Positions 35,603 through 45,264 are shown, counted from the first letter of the stretch. The stretch: 64,000 nucleotides of DNA from Pseudopedobacter beijingensis (GCF_042678145.1 NZ_JBHUDG010000005.1:62001-126000); one strand, 5' to 3'. Numbers and translations are program-made. Notes: a model not told the origin generated them from the letters alone.

Positions 35603-38012
35603 AAGCATAACGATAGCGGGAATCAGAGGCATACGAGATACGATTTCATTACAGCTTAATGAAAAATCTGTATTGCTTTATGGCGATAATGGAACAGGAA
35701 AAAGTAGCATTTCTGATGCCATTGAGTGGTTTTATACAGATAAGGTTTCTCATTTATCGGGTAGTGAAATAGATTTAAAAGATGCTTTACGAAATTCATA
35801 TCAAAAAGATACCGACACCTCTTCTACTACTATTTTATATAATAAGAATGTAATTGATGCTACAAAGAATTTGTTTAGCAAAAGAGGAAAACTAATATCT
35901 GAAATATCTAATTCGTCCGATGATTTTCAGAAATACTATTCCGATTCTCAAAGTGAAAATTTATTACTCAGATATCAATTTTTGCGTGATTTCATTGACC
36001 AAACCAAAGGTGATAAACTAAAATACTTATCAGATATTATCGGTTTTTCGGAAGTGACCAAAACGAAAGACGTTTTAAGAAAAGCATTTAATTCAATTAA
36101 ATCAGAGATAAAAATCCAAAACTTTGAGGCACAAATCAACAATGAAAAACAAACGTTAATAGCCAAAATTGGTGCAGCAGTAAGTCAAGAAAAAAATCTT
36201 TTTGAAAAGATAAATGAGATTATAGAGCCCTTAAAAATAGGAATTATCGTAAACACCATTGAAGATATTGACAAGGTTTTAAATCACATCAAAAAACCTG
36301 CAAACACCAAACAAATAACAGAGCTTCAATTTTTAGAAAATACCAATACAGCACTTTCAACACTTAAAGGCGAAATATCGTTTATTGACCGAGAATATCA
36401 GAAATATTTTACTGAGTTCAACAAAATTGCCGAAGATGTTCAAAGCATAATGCAAACATTTTTGGCAGAACTTTTAAAATCAGGAGAAACTGTTATTGCT
36501 AAGAAATATCACAAAGAGGATAATTGCCCATTATGCTTACAGCAAAAAAATCTTGAAGAATTAAAAACGGATATTCAAAGCAGGTTAAAAGAAATTGAGG
36601 AATCATCTAAAAAGAAGGTTGCTTTTGACACAGCGAAAAAGTCTGTTACTGACATTGTAGCAGAGCGATTGAAACGACTTGAAATAGTTGCTAATAATGC
36701 TTTGTTGGCTGAGCCTGAAAATGAAAGTATTAAAAAGGCAATCAGTAGTTTAAACGATAAACTAATCGAATACCAAAAATCAGCCAATGAAAAAGTTACA
36801 TCGGGAAACAAATTACCTGCAAACAGTACTTTGATTTTGGCAGAAGATGATTTCAAAATTCAAGAGCAAATTGCTGAAAGACTTGAAGCAATACAAACCG
36901 CAATAAAAAACGATAAATCAACCGAGCTTTACGCAAACATTTCGGCTGCAAAAGACGCCTTTTTGAGAATAAAACGCTTTGAAAAAGACAGGAGCAAGTT
37001 GGAGTATCAAAAGAACTCTTTAGAACTTATTTATAATGAATTTGTAAAACGCCAAAAAGAGGGATTAGAAAGTTTCATTAATGCGTTTTCTTCATACATT
37101 AACGACTTCTATCAATATATGAATCCTAATGAACAATTCCACGAAATCAGGATTGTAACCATTGGTGAAGATGATGAACTAAACGGAATTACAATTGAAT
37201 ACAAATATAATGACGAATGGGTTTCGCCACCCCAAAAGTATTTTAGTGAATCGCACTTGAACTGTTTCGGAATTTCATTTTTCTTGGCTTCCGTAATCGC
37301 TTTTAATAAGGAAAATAAATTTATTGTTTTAGATGATGTTATATCAAGCTTTGATACCACGCATAGAAAACGCTTTGCTGATTTATTGTTTGAAAAGTTT
37401 GCAGATTATCAATTTATTCTTTTGACACACGAGGCGGAATGGTTTAGCTACGTTCAGCAATTAGCGAAACGAAAAAGTTGGACAATCGGAGAGATTAAAT
37501 GGTCAGAAGCAAAAGGAACACATCTTGAAGAAAAACCAAACGACCTTAAAGAATTTATTGAACGTGAACTTGCAAACAGTTCGGTTGAAACACTTGGCAA
37601 CCCAATACGAAAATATTTGGAAGCCAAATTAAAAGACATCTGTTTGAATTTAGACGTAAAAGTCAGTTTCAGACTAAATGAGGTCAATGAAAAGCGAATG
37701 CCCGATGAATTATTGAATGAATTAAAATCAAAAATCAATAAAGCAGGCGGACAAGACATAAAAGCGAAAGTTCCCGTTATTGAACGTGTTGCAAATTCTT
37801 CTTTACTTGGAAATTTACTTTCACACGATAATCCGTTTAATCCTAAAATTGGAGATTTAAAAGCGTTTTGGGCTGACATAAAAGAGCTTGAAAGCATATT
37901 TTATTGTCAGGAATCAACTTGCACAAGACCAAAAGTTTCAATAAAAAACTATGATAATGTCGCAAAGAAAATTAGATGTGGTTGTGACACTACAAAATAT
38001 GAATGGAAATAG
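35586..38012 (+). CDS. Rad50/SMC-like ATPase with zinc hook and C-terminal cysteine cluster
   Basis: An 808-residue ATPase. The N-terminal half-site has ITIAGIRGIRD and Walker A GDNGTGKSS at 33-41. Two coiled-coil arms flank a CPLC zinc-hook motif (Cys314, Cys317). The C-terminal half-site has SESHLNCFGISFFLA in place of the ABC signature, Walker B FIVLDDV (Asp583, Asp584) and the FILLTHE H-loop. A further helical domain of about 200 residues ends in a Cys cluster (FYCQESTC, RCGC) that may bind zinc. The frame is open to an ATG at 35559, but 35586 starts directly at the conserved strand and is preferred. Such ATPases act as sensors or motors in defence systems (RloC, Lamassu LmuB). No toxin motif of those systems is apparent here. 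Confidence 0.82.
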   Translation: MITKIKSITIAGIRGIRDTISLQLNEKSVLLYGDNGTGKSSISDAIEWFYTDKVSHLSGSEIDLKDALRNSYQKDTDTSSTTILYNKNVIDATKNLFSKRGKLISEISNSSDDFQKYYSDSQSENLLLRYQFLRDFIDQTKGDKLKYLSDIIGFSEVTKTKDVLRKAFNSIKSEIKIQNFEAQINNEKQTLIAKIGAAVSQEKNLFEKINEIIEPLKIGIIVNTIEDIDKVLNHIKKPANTKQITELQFLENTNTALSTLKGEISFIDREYQKYFTEFNKIAEDVQSIMQTFLAELLKSGETVIAKKYHKEDNCPLCLQQKNLEELKTDIQSRLKEIEESSKKKVAFDTAKKSVTDIVAERLKRLEIVANNALLAEPENESIKKAISSLNDKLIEYQKSANEKVTSGNKLPANSTLILAEDDFKIQEQIAERLEAIQTAIKNDKSTELYANISAAKDAFLRIKRFEKDRSKLEYQKNSLELIYNEFVKRQKEGLESFINAFSSYINDFYQYMNPNEQFHEIRIVTIGEDDELNGITIEYKYNDEWVSPPQKYFSESHLNCFGISFFLASVIAFNKENKFIVLDDVISSFDTTHRKRFADLLFEKFADYQFILLTHEAEWFSYVQQLAKRKSWTIGEIKWSEAKGTHLEEKPNDLKEFIERELANSSVETLGNPIRKYLEAKLKDICLNLDVKVSFRLNEVNEKRMPDELLNELKSKINKAGGQDIKAKVPVIERVANSSLLGNLLSHDNPFNPKIGDLKAFWADIKELESIFYCQESTCTRPKVSIKNYDNVAKKIRCGCDTTKYEWK

Positions 38013-38140
38013 TTTACACATCGAGATATAAAATTTATTCTGTGTTTTAAACGGCTTTTTATAATGTTTCGTGACTTAACGAGGTTAGCCGTTCCAAATC
38101 CTCCAAAAAATGTTTCGAGATTTGTTCGGTTTCGGCTACG

Positions 38141-38173
38141 AAAAGGCAATAGTTTAAAAGCTATTGCCTTTTT
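38141..38173 (+). terminator. Terminator hairpin near the right end of the island
   Basis: A perfect 12-bp stem (AAAAGGCAATAG with CTATTGCCTTTT) and 8-base loop, followed by T residues. It lies 129 bp after the ATPase stop. The 328-bp gap 38013-38340 also holds the inverted pair AACGGCT/AGCCGTT (38050 and 38087), a direct repeat AATGTTTCGWGA (38063 and 38109), and the esterase terminator; I see no gene in it. The hairpin may be the end of the original tRNA transcript, displaced by the insertion. Confidence 0.65.
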
Positions 38174-38288
38174 GCTTTTCAGTACTTTTCTTTCTTTTCA
38201 ACACAATAGTTCTTCAATCCTCTTCCTTAGCACAGTTTTAACAAAAAAGAACCAATACTAATTTGGTGCGTTTCATACAAACAAAACA

Positions 38289-38310
38289 GGCCCCGACAAA
38301 TATCGGAGCC
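38289..38310 (-). terminator. Terminator of the esterase gene
   Basis: GGCCCCGA at 38289-38296 and TCGGAGCC at 38303-38310 form an 8-bp stem with one G-T pair. On the minus strand the hairpin is followed by TGTTTTGTTTG. It lies about 30 bp after the esterase stop codon. Confidence 0.6.
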
Positions 38311-38340
38311 CATCTTCTATCTTTAAATTATTTTATTCCT

Positions 38341-39651
38341 TTATTGTTTCAATTTACTGATTAGCCAATTAGTAGCTTCCCCTCTTTGAGAAGGGACTGT
38401 GTTATGTCCTGTTTCTTTATAAATAGCCAATTCCTTGGGTGCCGTAATACCATTATATGCCGCATACATAGATGTTGGCGGACAGGTTTCGTCATTAAAT
38501 CCCCAGCTATAAAAACCCGGAACAGTCAGTTGCTTTGCAAAGTTCACTACATCATAATACTGACAGGTTTCCAGTTTTGGTGGTGTATTATTCAGCACTT
38601 TATTATACGCATTAAAATAATGTGGCCACCCACCTGCTCTATTAAACAAATATCCTGTCACATCTGAAAGCGCTGGATAAAATGCTACCAAATATTTCAC
38701 TCTTTTATCTAAAGCTGTTGTAACAATGGACAAGGCACCACCCTGGCTTCCTCCTTGTACGGCAAGATTTGTTCCATCATATGAAGGATGATCCACCAGA
38801 TAATCTATTGCTCTGATACATCCTAAATAAACTCTTTTATAATAAAAGCTATTCTTATTATCTAAGTTAAAAGAAGGATATCCGGCAAGAGCTCCGGTTC
38901 TTAAATCATTATAAACTTCAGGGTTAAGATTAACCGGAACACCATGTATACCTATCTCCAATGTTATAAATCCTTTTTCTGCCAAAGCGATATCTCCATT
39001 GTAAGGTCTCACCCCTGCCCCAGGAACTTTTAGTACCGCAGGATATTTCCCTTCCTTTTTGGGAACACATAAAATACCATATACCCTGGAGGCCCCTATA
39101 TTCTGCAGATTCAACTGATAAACATCAACTGTTGCGGTTGATCGTTCTTTAAGCAATTCCAGCTTTGCATCCACAGGCACTTTCTTTAAATCTTCTATTG
39201 CTTTTTGCCAGAAAGAATTAAAATCATCAGGCATAGTAACAGTAGGTTTAATTAATTGTGGCGCAAAAGCAGCAGTTGCCAGACTCTTTACGGTTTTTCC
39301 ACCTGCTTGTGAAGTAACAGTCATTCTTAAAAAACCAGGTTCTGCTAATGAGTTTGCCTCAATAACTATTTCTCCGTTGGTTAACACCAGATTTTCTGTT
39401 TTAATAGCTGGCATTTTTTCCGGACCAATCTCGTATTTTATTTTAACGTCCTTTGCCGGTTTACCATTTTGCATGGCGGCAATCTTAAATTTTGGTTTTT
39501 CTCCCACACTATAAACCCAATCAGGTTTATCGGCTGTAACCGAGATAGTAACTGCTGAATTTGTTTGTGCATTTAGGTTTTGTACAAAGAAAAGACCTGT
39601 TAACCAAATAAAGATCAGGTTTGAAAGGAGTATTCTTTTATTCTTCTTCAT
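38341..39651 (-). CDS. Secreted acetyl xylan esterase-type (CE7) alpha/beta hydrolase
   Basis: A 436-residue protein with signal peptide (ending NLNAQ), an N-terminal beta-sandwich of about 110 residues, and an alpha/beta-hydrolase of the AXE1/CE7 group. That domain has PDDFNSFWQKA, the nucleophile elbow GGSQGG, the acid in FNDETCPP, and the histidine in KETGHN, followed by a C-terminal helix. CE7 enzymes remove acetyl groups from oligosaccharides. Downstream of the propeller/heparinase genes and on the same strand, it probably deacetylates fragments of the glycan broken down by this locus; the actual substrate is not determined. Confidence 0.85.
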   Translation of the reverse strand: MKKNKRILLSNLIFIWLTGLFFVQNLNAQTNSAVTISVTADKPDWVYSVGEKPKFKIAAMQNGKPAKDVKIKYEIGPEKMPAIKTENLVLTNGEIVIEANSLAEPGFLRMTVTSQAGGKTVKSLATAAFAPQLIKPTVTMPDDFNSFWQKAIEDLKKVPVDAKLELLKERSTATVDVYQLNLQNIGASRVYGILCVPKKEGKYPAVLKVPGAGVRPYNGDIALAEKGFITLEIGIHGVPVNLNPEVYNDLRTGALAGYPSFNLDNKNSFYYKRVYLGCIRAIDYLVDHPSYDGTNLAVQGGSQGGALSIVTTALDKRVKYLVAFYPALSDVTGYLFNRAGGWPHYFNAYNKVLNNTPPKLETCQYYDVVNFAKQLTVPGFYSWGFNDETCPPTSMYAAYNGITAPKELAIYKETGHNTVPSQRGEATNWLISKLKQ

Positions 39652-39733
39652 TGAGTTTGGATTGATTATTAAGTTATTTATGGTTTTCTAAGTTAATAGT
39701 TTTGTTTCTATAATTCTAAACTATATTTTTCAA

Positions 39734-41956
39734 CTATTCTATTACTAGTTTTTGTACATACTTCCCATCTACGCTCAACAGGTAGATACCTGCAGCCACT
39801 TTTTCAGGTAGCTGTACTGTATAAGTATTACTTCCATTTCCTGGAATCAGGCTTTCAAATACTTTGCTACTGTTTAAATCTGCAAGGATGACGTTTATTG
39901 TGTTATTTTCAGAGGTTGTTTTTATGGTAAACTGATTGTTTTTTATCGGGTTAGGATAAACCACCACATCTGATTTTGTTGTTACTACCACGTTTACAAA
40001 TTTTATCCCTAATATTTTTGTCGTTCCGTTTATATCTGTCTGGCTAAGTTGATAGTAATTTACTCCCGACACGGGGTTAGTATCGGTAGTATGGTAACTA
40101 GCTCCTGTCGTACCTTTTGACTGTATCGCTTCTATTTCCTCATAGGTAATTCCATCTGTACTTCTTTTGATTATAAAACGGCTATTATCTTGTTCTGATG
40201 CAGTTTTCCAGTATAGACCCACTGTACCTGTAGAATTAAGCTTTGCTTCAAAATCTCCGGCAAGAGTTACCGGAAGGGTACTCACCCCTTTTAAAACACG
40301 AATAAAAACTCCATTTACATCTGCCACTACCAAATCTTCTTTAGTTCCCCTATCTAATATGGTTAACGAACCGGGACCATCTAAATAACCTTTATTACTT
40401 TCGGTTGTTACAAATCCATCATCCGGAACAAGAAGCAACGTACCTGAATTATTTAAACCGCTACCTAAAGCCACATCTCTGGCTGATACCATATTTAAAG
40501 TGATATTTTTTGCGTCTTTATCTATAGCTGTAATTTTTGCCCCGGTAATTTTATTATCACTACTCGACCTTACATACATACCTACACCAGCATTATCCAG
40601 CATATCTGTTATGCTAGCATGTGATGAACTCATATTCATCTGCACAACATTGCTGCCCTGAACCAGACTATAAAGATTATTAGCTCCCAATGTTAATCTT
40701 GCTCCAGAACCTGCTACTACTTTAATATTTGTTCCGTCTTCTGTACTGTACAAAGTATGGTTGCTTGTATTCGTAAAATAAACATTATTATTTTTACCTA
40801 TGGCAAGTCCTCTTACCTGATCTGTTGCAGGTGCTTTAGCAGCAAATACAGATATTGGTGAACTTGCAGTTATATCTCCAATGACTGTTTCTATTTTTAA
40901 TATCCTTTTATTATTAATATCTGCTACATACAGATTATCTTCCGTATCAAAAGCAAGACCTATCTGTACATGATCTGTTTGAAGTGTAGTTGAAAAATCC
41001 AATTGCGAAGTTTCTGCCGTACTACCTAAAATATTTCCTGCAGTTCCATTGCCAGCAATATTAGTAATGCCTGTAGCAAAAACCAAGGTAGTGCCATCAG
41101 GTACCACATCCGAAACATTACGGGCCGCACCAGTGTTATTCACCAACGTAATCGTATTTCCACTAACATCTCCTATATAGGAAAGTTCTTGAATATTAAG
41201 TCCACCAACAAAGTCGCCTGCTTTCAAACCACTGGCATCTTCCAATTCAATGCTATTACCTACATTAACCTCTCCCGAGACTTTCTTTTTAACTATCGAA
41301 ACCTTTATTATTTTATGATCGTCTCTGTTTGCCATATAAAGATTACCTTTACTATCAAACGCTAAGCCTCTTACCTGCCCTCCAAAATTGTATGTAGTTC
41401 TCATTGCGGCCCCGTCTACAAAATACTGTTCGCCGCCTCTTATAAAGGGAATGGTTTTAATATCTGTTGTAAGAGTTCCCACCGACTTACCGGAATAATA
41501 ACCTGCAGATACAGGAGTACCGTCATTCTTCCAGATAATCATATTGACACGGCCTAAATTATTTGCAGAACCTCCCTGATAAAGAAACTCACTGTCTTTA
41601 TCAATAGCTATCCCTCTTACTCCTCCACTGAGGCTGGAAAGCTGAATAATGGTAATATTATTCTGCCCATCATCTTTTCTTAATATTCTGTTGACAGAAT
41701 TATAGGCAACTGCTACATTATTATTTTCGTCTCTTACCACAGAAAGCGGGTTTACTTTAGTTCTAAAATACTCTGCGCCTGTACCTGTAGTACCTTTCAG
41801 TATCTGCCCTGTTACTGTTTCAACAAAACTCCCGGTGTTAAAATCTCCTGTAAACAGAGATTCAAAAGTTACCTGTGCTTTTAGAAATTGGTTGTTCAAC
41901 AATAGAATTGCAACAAAACCAACATTTTTCAATGTTTTTAGTAATAATTTTTTCAT
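39734..41956 (-). CDS. NHL-type beta-propeller protein with T9SS sorting domain
   Basis: A 740-residue secreted protein: signal peptide ending LKAQ, then NHL/SMP-30-like repeats each reading GLAFDSKGNLYMANRDDHKI, GLAFDTEDNLYVADINNKRI or GLAIGKNNNVYFTN, which would form a propeller. It ends in a type IX secretion C-terminal domain (VVYPNPIKNNQFTI, then AAGIYLLSVDGKYVQKLVIE). Its first ~390 residues are closely similar to the first ~430 of the heparinase fusion just upstream, so one arose from the other by duplication. Carbohydrate binding is plausible; no catalytic motif is seen. The T9SS tail implies surface anchoring or secretion. Confidence 0.8.
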   Translation of the reverse strand: MKKLLLKTLKNVGFVAILLLNNQFLKAQVTFESLFTGDFNTGSFVETVTGQILKGTTGTGAEYFRTKVNPLSVVRDENNNVAVAYNSVNRILRKDDGQNNITIIQLSSLSGGVRGIAIDKDSEFLYQGGSANNLGRVNMIIWKNDGTPVSAGYYSGKSVGTLTTDIKTIPFIRGGEQYFVDGAAMRTTYNFGGQVRGLAFDSKGNLYMANRDDHKIIKVSIVKKKVSGEVNVGNSIELEDASGLKAGDFVGGLNIQELSYIGDVSGNTITLVNNTGAARNVSDVVPDGTTLVFATGITNIAGNGTAGNILGSTAETSQLDFSTTLQTDHVQIGLAFDTEDNLYVADINNKRILKIETVIGDITASSPISVFAAKAPATDQVRGLAIGKNNNVYFTNTSNHTLYSTEDGTNIKVVAGSGARLTLGANNLYSLVQGSNVVQMNMSSSHASITDMLDNAGVGMYVRSSSDNKITGAKITAIDKDAKNITLNMVSARDVALGSGLNNSGTLLLVPDDGFVTTESNKGYLDGPGSLTILDRGTKEDLVVADVNGVFIRVLKGVSTLPVTLAGDFEAKLNSTGTVGLYWKTASEQDNSRFIIKRSTDGITYEEIEAIQSKGTTGASYHTTDTNPVSGVNYYQLSQTDINGTTKILGIKFVNVVVTTKSDVVVYPNPIKNNQFTIKTTSENNTINVILADLNSSKVFESLIPGNGSNTYTVQLPEKVAAGIYLLSVDGKYVQKLVIE

Positions 41957-41991
41957 TTCACATAGTTTAATTGATTATCTAATTGGGTTAA

Positions 41992-44900
41992 TTAATTATT
42001 CAAATTGCTTCCGATCTTCACCTCAAACGTATAATCATGATTAGCAGCCAATGAACTTTCAAACCCTACAACAGTACTGCCGGGATTTTCAGCATCATAA
42101 TCAGTTACAGGTGCTGTTGACCATGTTTTAGCCTGTACAGCTTGTGATGAATTTATTTTTAAATACACGATTTTGCCTTCCTGACTAAGCTTAATAGTAC
42201 TATTATCAATAATTTCGGGTGTAGCTTTGGTCACCATCTTCCACTTAAATGTTGCCGCCTTGTTATTAGTACTTACCTGATCGGTCACCAACAAATAGTC
42301 TTCATTAATCAATACAATCTCCCTTTCGGCACTGCGAAGGTCATTTTTAAACACGTCAGTCAATTTTAACCTTGCTCCTCGTTTGGCATCGGCATCAAAG
42401 ATTTCAGTAATGGTCGCTTTGCCATTTACCAAATGTTTATTCCCATTAATTGTTAAGGTATTATGGAAATTATTATTGAGCCTTAGTACATCCCAACGTT
42501 GGGAATTCTGTGACATATTCCATAAGTCTACACCTTTACTTTCTAAAGTATTGTAACTTTGAAGACCTAAATCCAGAGCCCATCTTATACCCTTTGTCTC
42601 AAATACAAAAGATCCGGCATCCATATGTCCATGGTTTGCCCCAGCATAACCTCCTTTAATACCTACATAAATATCATTAGCGGTTCCCCATCCTGTTCTT
42701 ACCATAGCTACCGGTACATCGCCGTAACCAACATACATTTTACTGGAAGGGGCGGCAGATTGCTGACTAAAATCATGCTTCATTCCAAACATTAACGCTA
42801 GTGGCAACAAACGCTCTTCTTCGTAAGTTTTAATATATAATCCCCCATTTTCTATAAGTCTTCTTTCGTTAAAAATAAGTCTGGGATCATTCGCTTTATG
42901 TGCAAACCAAAACATTGCCGGATTGGGCGACTCGTTATTATAACAATCGGCATAGTTGAAACAAAGTCCGTTTGTACCTGCCATATACAGCATATAATTG
43001 GCTGTTTGCATAAATCCGGGACTACTTTGTAGATTTCCATCTGTTCCCAAGGCACTTTCCAGAGCAGCAGAAAACATTACCTGATAAGTTGTTCCATAAG
43101 CCCAATACATATAACCCTCGGGGTAATTACCAGAAGGCACATAAGTTGCTAAAGGAAGTTTTATGGAATTATGAGCTCTTTCTATAATATTTACGGCTTC
43201 CTGCTTGTTACTTTCGTATATCGCTAAAGCCGCATAAGTCAATCCTGTGTTACATACCTGATTCCAGTTACTGGACGCAGTTAAAAACCATGCATAACTA
43301 CTGTTATATGAGGGCTGAAAAGCTTTTTCCTTTAACGCTTTACGTATATTATCTTTTGTTTTTATTGATAAATTGTGATAAAGCCAGTCGTATCCTATAG
43401 CAACCCCTGTAGCCATTTCTCCGATATCTAAAAAATGAGAAGGATTCCAGTCTGTGAAATCACAAACTGCATTTATTTCCTGTTCGGCTCTTACCAGATA
43501 CCTATTATCACCTGTCATCCTATAAGCGTAAGACAAATAGAATATTCTTTTTAAAGCCAGTCTGGATACACTTAGTAAACGCTTCCCGGTAAGCTCCCAT
43601 TCTACGGGATTTGCAGTAAGTACAGAATTACAATAGGTGATTATTCTGTTATGAACAGCTGTAAGGTCTGCATTGGCTGGCAATATATTTTTTAATTCTT
43701 CCTCATCTGCTTTAGAAAATAGGATACGCGGATGATCTTTAATTCCCGAGTAATCAAACAAACCAGTCGGGTGTGGTGTACCATCGTCTCCTTGTTCATC
43801 TGCATTTGCCAACGCATTTATTTTTACACTGTATACCGTATGGTTGTTCGTGTTGGTAAAATAGAGATTACCACCTTTGCCAATAGCCATACCTCTCAGT
43901 TGATCAGTTTCAGGTGTTTTTGATACAAACACCGATATGGGTGAATTCCCTCCTATAGCACCAGATTCAGCATGTATTTTCAATATCCGTTTATTTCCCA
44001 TGTCTGCTACATACAAATTGCCTGATATATCAAAAACAAGACTTATCTGTAAATGATCTGCAGCCACTGTAGTTGTAAAATCCAACTGTGAAGTTAGTGC
44101 CACACCACTTAAAACCGAACCTGACGTTCCGTTACCCAGAATATTGGTAATACCAGTAGCAAATACCAAAGTAGATCCACTATTCACCTCACTTTCAATA
44201 TTACGGACTGCCCCACTACTACTTACCAGTGTGATTGTATTTCCACTAACAGCTCCTATATAAGACAATTCTTGAATGTTAAGACCTCCCACCAAATCTC
44301 CCTCTTTTAAACCGTTGGTGTTTTCCAGTACAATACTATTTCCTGTACCTGCAGTTGCAGACACTTTCTTTTTAAGTATTGAAACCTTATCCACCCTATG
44401 ATCTCCACTATTTGCCATATAAAGGTTTCCCTGAGCATCAAATGCCAGCCCTCTTACATTACCTTCAAAATTGTAAGCGGTTCTTGCAGGAGCACCATTT
44501 ACAAAATACAGTCCTCCACTTCTTAAAAATGGTATCGTTCTAATATTTGTTGTGGATGTCCCTATCGGCTTACCCGAATAGTAACCTACAGATGCCATGG
44601 TACCATCATTTTTCCAGACAAGAAGATTAATACGCCCTAAGCCACTTCCAGACCCACTCTGATAAAGAAACTCACTCTCTTGGTCTATAGCCACTCCCCT
44701 CACACCTCCACTAATACTGGATAAAGGAACAACAATAACATTCTCTTGCCCATCATCCTTTCTTAATATTCTATTTACCGAATTATAGGCAACAGCTACG
44801 TTATTATTTCCATCACTTACTACAGACAATGGATTTACCTTGGCCCTGATGTAATTACTTCCTGCTCCTGTAACTCCATTAACTACCCTTGGGTTACTAG

Positions 44901-45087
44901 AATTAGTTTCCACCAGATAGCCATCATTAAAATCTCCTGTAAACAAAGATTCAAAAGTCACCTGTGCATTAAGTGGTTGAAAACTAAAACTCAGAATCAG
45001 TAGAAGACTAAGTTTCTGTAGTATGATCACCCTATATTTACTCCAAAATAAAAAGGCTTGCGAAAATCTATCCGATTCTTGTTTCAT
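41992..45087 (-). CDS. NHL-propeller/heparinase II/III fusion, secreted polysaccharide lyase
   Basis: A 1031-residue two-part enzyme. After a signal anchor (about 20-42), residues 43-425 are the same NHL-like module as in the paralogue downstream. A short acidic linker (about 426-442) leads to a heparinase II/III-type lyase (443-1031). The lyase part has an alpha-toroid (GEMATGVAIGYDWLYHNL, SNWNQVCNTG, GNYPEGYMYW) and a beta-sandwich with GANHGHMDAGSF and NFHNTLTING, which hold the likely catalytic His/Tyr residues. No T9SS tail is present. It likely depolymerises a uronic-acid polysaccharide by beta-elimination. The lyase half resembles the 856-aa protein at 49037. Confidence 0.85.
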   Translation of the reverse strand: MKQESDRFSQAFLFWSKYRVIILQKLSLLLILSFSFQPLNAQVTFESLFTGDFNDGYLVETNSSNPRVVNGVTGAGSNYIRAKVNPLSVVSDGNNNVAVAYNSVNRILRKDDGQENVIVVPLSSISGGVRGVAIDQESEFLYQSGSGSGLGRINLLVWKNDGTMASVGYYSGKPIGTSTTNIRTIPFLRSGGLYFVNGAPARTAYNFEGNVRGLAFDAQGNLYMANSGDHRVDKVSILKKKVSATAGTGNSIVLENTNGLKEGDLVGGLNIQELSYIGAVSGNTITLVSSSGAVRNIESEVNSGSTLVFATGITNILGNGTSGSVLSGVALTSQLDFTTTVAADHLQISLVFDISGNLYVADMGNKRILKIHAESGAIGGNSPISVFVSKTPETDQLRGMAIGKGGNLYFTNTNNHTVYSVKINALANADEQGDDGTPHPTGLFDYSGIKDHPRILFSKADEEELKNILPANADLTAVHNRIITYCNSVLTANPVEWELTGKRLLSVSRLALKRIFYLSYAYRMTGDNRYLVRAEQEINAVCDFTDWNPSHFLDIGEMATGVAIGYDWLYHNLSIKTKDNIRKALKEKAFQPSYNSSYAWFLTASSNWNQVCNTGLTYAALAIYESNKQEAVNIIERAHNSIKLPLATYVPSGNYPEGYMYWAYGTTYQVMFSAALESALGTDGNLQSSPGFMQTANYMLYMAGTNGLCFNYADCYNNESPNPAMFWFAHKANDPRLIFNERRLIENGGLYIKTYEEERLLPLALMFGMKHDFSQQSAAPSSKMYVGYGDVPVAMVRTGWGTANDIYVGIKGGYAGANHGHMDAGSFVFETKGIRWALDLGLQSYNTLESKGVDLWNMSQNSQRWDVLRLNNNFHNTLTINGNKHLVNGKATITEIFDADAKRGARLKLTDVFKNDLRSAEREIVLINEDYLLVTDQVSTNNKAATFKWKMVTKATPEIIDNSTIKLSQEGKIVYLKINSSQAVQAKTWSTAPVTDYDAENPGSTVVGFESSLAANHDYTFEVKIGSNLNN

Positions 45088-45264
45088 GGTTTATATTGGT
45101 TTAAAAGTTTCAGTCAAACAAATTTAAGTTGACTGCATGTACCTCAACGGTGGATAAGTATCTAAATGAGGGGTATAAACTATCTGTTCTTGCTTTTGTA
45201 TAGAACAACTACAATCACAGCATTTGCATCAAATTTAAACCATCTTAAAAAATAGAATCCTTTT

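Larger units (their letters stand above)
25961..38180. mobile_element. Mobilizable genomic island inserted at tRNA-Glu, with restriction/ATPase cargo
   Basis: Left boundary: the 3' part of tRNA-Glu, entered by the recombinase gene. Contents in order: serine recombinase, 53-aa protein, structured noncoding region, DUF3408 protein, putative oriT, MobA, MobB relaxase, then a five-gene cargo cassette. No TraG-type coupling or mating-pair genes are seen, so transfer would need a helper element. The right boundary is uncertain. I place it near the hairpin at 38141-38173, before the esterase of the next PUL. I found no convincing duplicate of the tRNA 3' end there; only a weak match (TTTCGGCTAC near 38130-38139) exists. 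Confidence 0.7.

Noticed and set aside
35586..38012. RloC anticodon nuclease or Lamassu LmuB
   Set aside because: The zinc hook and ATPase agree, but no RloC-type nuclease motif is visible in the chain and no LmuA or LmuC gene is adjacent.
25961..38180. Complete integrative conjugative element
   Set aside because: Only recombinase, DUF3408, MobA and MobB are present; no TraG/MobC, TraJ or other mating-pair genes, so it is mobilizable at best.
38064..38261. 65-codon plus-strand frame after the ATPase gene
   Set aside because: It spans the terminator hairpin and repeats, and has no conserved feature.
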